Source: Lachnospiraceae bacterium (GTDB taxonomy: Bacteria > Bacillota_A > Clostridia > Lachnospirales > Lachnospiraceae). From it: a stretch of DNA of 12,747 nucleotides. The DNA lies in contig JAILOC010000185.1 in assembly GCA_024691045.1 (NCBI GenBank), positions 1-12,747 on the forward strand, given 5' to 3'. Numbering within the stretch: position 1 is the first letter of the stretch; every line of letters starts with the position of its first letter. The notes beneath the pieces were generated by a model. The model did no database searches and was not told where the DNA came from. It worked only from the letters and a program-made list of their open reading frames with translations. Shown piece after piece: positions 10,881 through 12,747 of the stretch. The translations under genes were made by a program, and so were the position numbers.

Positions 10881-11459
10881 ATCCTCATTTGCCTTATCCG
10901 GATCGGTAAAAACAAAAGCATTGAAGCCGCAATCTTTTGCGGCTTTTATATTTCTCTCGAGATCATCGAAAAATACACACTCTTCCGGCAAAAGAGAATA
11001 TCTGTCGCAAAGCAGCTTATAAAACTCAGGCTCAGGCTTGATGAGACGAACCTCATAGCTGTATATTCCGCCGTCACAGTACTTATCGAACTCAAGTGCA
11101 TCGCTGCATTCATGATATGCCTTTTCGGAGAAATTCGACAGATAGTAAACCCTGTATCCGGCTGCCTTGATCCTCTTTATCCAGGGAATCGCATAATCCC
11201 TGGGGGTAACCATTCCGTGGATATCGGCAAAGGTTTCCCTGAGCACATCTTCAAGCTCCGGATCTTCCGAGATAAACCCTCTCATGCATTCTTCGTCGCT
11301 CATCTCGCCCCTGTCGAATTCATGCCAGTACCTGCTGTCGACGGTGGCTTTTTCGATGCGCTTTATCATGGCTTCACCATGACCCTTGTCCTCGAGAAAG
11401 CCCTTCCATCTGAAATCCGTTAATACATTCCCTATATCAAAAACAATATTTTTAATCAT
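10854..11459 (-). CDS. HAD-superfamily (YihX-like, HAD-IA) hydrolase
   Basis: A 201-residue cytosolic phosphatase-like protein of the haloacid dehalogenase superfamily. Motif I is FDIGNVL with nucleophile Asp8; the second acid of the usual DxD is Gly10, as in the YihX/epoxide-hydrolase-like branch. The cap is a short helical domain (about 15-85). Motif II is YLSNFS (105-110), motif III is the Lys of KPEPEFY, and motif IV is FFDDLERNI. YihX of E. coli hydrolyses sugar phosphates such as glucose 1-phosphate; the substrate here is unknown. The gene starts 15 bases past the purA terminator hairpin, and its ribosome binding site AAGG lies in the T-rich tail of that hairpin, so it probably depends on readthrough or a weak local promoter. 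Its 3' end overlaps the convergent gene by 27 bp. Confidence 0.87.
   Translation of the reverse strand: MIKNIVFDIGNVLTDFRWKGFLEDKGHGEAMIKRIEKATVDSRYWHEFDRGEMSDEECMRGFISEDPELEDVLRETFADIHGMVTPRDYAIPWIKRIKAAGYRVYYLSNFSEKAYHECSDALEFDKYCDGGIYSYEVRLIKPEPEFYKLLCDRYSLLPEECVFFDDLERNIKAAKDCGFNAFVFTDPDKANEDLKSLGVSI
10924..10953 (+). terminator. Intrinsic terminator for the small membrane protein gene, inside the HAD coding region
   Basis: A perfect 9-bp stem, AAGCCGCAA (10924-10932) and TTGCGGCTT (10937-10945), with a 4-base loop, followed on the plus strand by TTATATTT. It lies 43 bases past the stop at 10880. On the minus strand the hairpin is not followed by a T-run, so it should act only on plus-strand transcripts. 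The same bases encode KAAKDCGF in the opposite HAD gene. Confidence 0.65.
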
Positions 11460-11461
11460 AT

Positions 11462-11502
11462 TAAAACCTTAAAAGCCGGAATTCCCCTTAAGGAATTCCG
11501 GC
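11462..11502 (-). terminator. Intrinsic terminator after purA
   Basis: A perfect 11-bp inverted repeat, GCCGGAATTCC (11475-11485) and GGAATTCCGGC (11492-11502), with a 6-base loop. On the minus strand it is followed by TTTTAAGGTTTTAA. It starts nine bases after the purA stop. The plus-strand side (ATCTTTTATC) is also T-rich, so weak two-way action is possible. The interrupted T-run and the HAD ribosome binding site within it suggest partial rather than full termination. Confidence 0.85.
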
Positions 11503-11510
11503 ATCTTTTA

Positions 11511-12747
11511 TCATTTTGAAAGAGGTGACTTCCTGTAGATGATATCGTCTCTGGAAGGTCCGTTGGATATCATTGTTATAGGATATCCGATCTCCTTTTC
11601 GATAAACTCTACATAGTCGCGGCACTCCTGAGGCAGGTCTTCGTAATTCTTGATGCCTCTTATGTCGGTCTTCCATCCCTTGAAAACTTTGAGAACGGGC
11701 TTTGCCTTCTCAAGCTTGCTTGTTACGGGGAAGTCCCTGGTCTCTTTTCCGTCGACCTCGTAAGCCACACATACGGGAATCTCATCGAGGTACTTGAGGA
11801 TATCGAGAACGGTGAATGCAACATCCGTTGTTCCCTGAAGCCTGCATCCGTACTTGGAAGCCACACAGTCGAACCAGCCGACTCTTCTGGGACGTCCTGT
11901 CGTTGCTCCGTACTCTCCGCCGTCTCCGCCGTTTCTCCTAAGCTGCTCCGCCTCATCACCGAAGATCTCGGATACGAAAGCACCGGCTCCTACAGCTGAT
12001 GAATATGCCTTGCAAACTGTTACGATCTTCTTTATCTCATAGGGAGGGATTCCCGCGCCTATTGCACCGTAAGCCGCAAGTGTTGATGAAGAAGTTACCA
12101 TGGGATAGATTCCGTGATCGGGATCCTTCATGGTTCCGAGCTGACCCTCGAGGAGGATCTTCTTTCCTGCCTTGATCGCTTCGTCAAGGAAAAGAGAAAC
12201 ATCACAGACATAAGGAGCGATCATATCCCTGTACTCTCTTAATGTCTTGAGAGTTTCTTCAACGCTGATCTCCGGCTGATGGTAAAGCTCTCTTAAGAGA
12301 ACGTTCTTCTGGACAAGTACTCTGGGTACCTTCTCCTCAAGAAGCTCGTCATCGAAGAGCTCGCTTACCTGGAAACCGATCTTCGCATATTTATCGGAAT
12401 AGAAAGGAGCGATTCCGGACTTGGTCGATCCGAATGACTTTCCGGCAAGTCTCTCTTCTTCGTACTTATCAAAAAGAATGTGATAAGGCATTACGATCTG
12501 TGCCCTGTCGGATACGAGGATGTGGGGCTTGGGAACGCCCTTCTCAACGATGCCGTTTATCTCATTAACGAGGACGGGGATGTTGAGCGCAACACCGTTT
12601 CCGATGATGGAAGTCGTATGTGAATAGAAAACTCCGGAAGGAAGCGTATGGAGGGCAAATTTACCGTAGTTATTGACTATGGTGTGACCTGCATTTGCTC
12701 CGCCCTGAAATCTGATGATGATATCGGAATCCTGGGCAAGCATATCG
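11511..12747 (-). CDS. purA: Adenylosuccinate synthetase, 5' end cut by window edge
   Basis: Joins IMP and aspartate with GTP to make adenylosuccinate, the first committed step to AMP. About 411 residues are visible; the N-terminal 20 or so, including the WGDEGKGK loop with the catalytic Asp, lie outside the window. The visible part starts in DMLAQDSDIIIRFQGG. The catalytic histidine is in GGANAGHT, the GTP/aspartate loop is GATTGRPRRVGW, and the C-terminus ends in ISNGPSRDDIIYRKSP. Several conserved positions differ from E. coli PurA: the Gln224 site is Leu (EGQLGTMKDPDHG rather than EGAQGTLLDIDHG), Arg131 is Ser, Arg143 is Lys, and the Arg before VGAG is Ala. The rest is well kept, so this looks like a clade variant of a working enzyme. 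A strong terminator follows. Confidence 0.95.
   Translation of the reverse strand, partial: DMLAQDSDIIIRFQGGANAGHTIVNNYGKFALHTLPSGVFYSHTTSIIGNGVALNIPVLVNEINGIVEKGVPKPHILVSDRAQIVMPYHILFDKYEEERLAGKSFGSTKSGIAPFYSDKYAKIGFQVSELFDDELLEEKVPRVLVQKNVLLRELYHQPEISVEETLKTLREYRDMIAPYVCDVSLFLDEAIKAGKKILLEGQLGTMKDPDHGIYPMVTSSSTLAAYGAIGAGIPPYEIKKIVTVCKAYSSAVGAGAFVSEIFGDEAEQLRRNGGDGGEYGATTGRPRRVGWFDCVASKYGCRLQGTTDVAFTVLDILKYLDEIPVCVAYEVDGKETRDFPVTSKLEKAKPVLKVFKGWKTDIRGIKNYEDLPQECRDYVEFIEKEIGYPITMISNGPSRDDIIYRKSPLSK

Overview
The window reads as core chromosome of a Gram-positive anaerobe of the class Clostridia, most likely near Lachnospiraceae. This rests on the moderate G+C content, strong AAGGAG-type ribosome binding sites, clostridial-looking PrfC, PurA and AtpE sequences, and a DUF2974-type hydrolase. 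No phage, transposon, CRISPR, tRNA or rRNA signal was seen. Genus and species cannot be fixed from this stretch alone.

Layout: all genes but one lie on the minus strand, so the order of transcription is from high to low coordinates. At the right edge is purA (5' end cut off), followed by a strong hairpin terminator and a HAD-family hydrolase. A lone plus-strand gene for a 94-residue two-helix membrane protein (10596-10880) overlaps the HAD gene tail to tail. It diverges from the next operon across only 49 bp. That operon starts with an alpha/beta hydrolase of the DUF2974/Mbeg1-like type (9335-10546), whose 3' end overlaps atpB by 17 bp. The F-type ATP synthase genes then follow without a break: atpB, atpE, atpF, a delta-alpha fusion, atpG, atpD, atpC. 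Fifteen bases after atpC comes a DtxR/MntR-family metal-dependent regulator, then an ArsB/NhaD-superfamily permease, and finally prfC, which is cut just short of its 3' end at the left edge. No stretch longer than about 50 bases is non-coding.

The most notable object is the ATP synthase. There is no separate atpH (delta) gene. The first ~85 residues of the alpha subunit match the C-terminal, b-binding domain of delta, and the delta N-terminal domain is not encoded anywhere in the locus. Every alpha subunit would therefore carry its own delta C-terminal domain, giving three per F1, instead of one delta capping the hexamer. The gamma subunit also has a basic C-terminal tail of about 15 residues that would point toward the place the delta N-terminal domain normally occupies. 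Together these suggest a rebuilt peripheral-stalk connection. The c subunit lacks the usual Na+ ligands, so H+ coupling is the simpler reading; it also has an unusual CxxC at the end of its first helix.

The genes fit a growth-related cluster: ATP synthesis or hydrolysis, a metal-sensing regulator with an ion/anion permease, purine synthesis and translation termination. The hydrolase that leads the operon and is coupled to atpB has no assigned role here.
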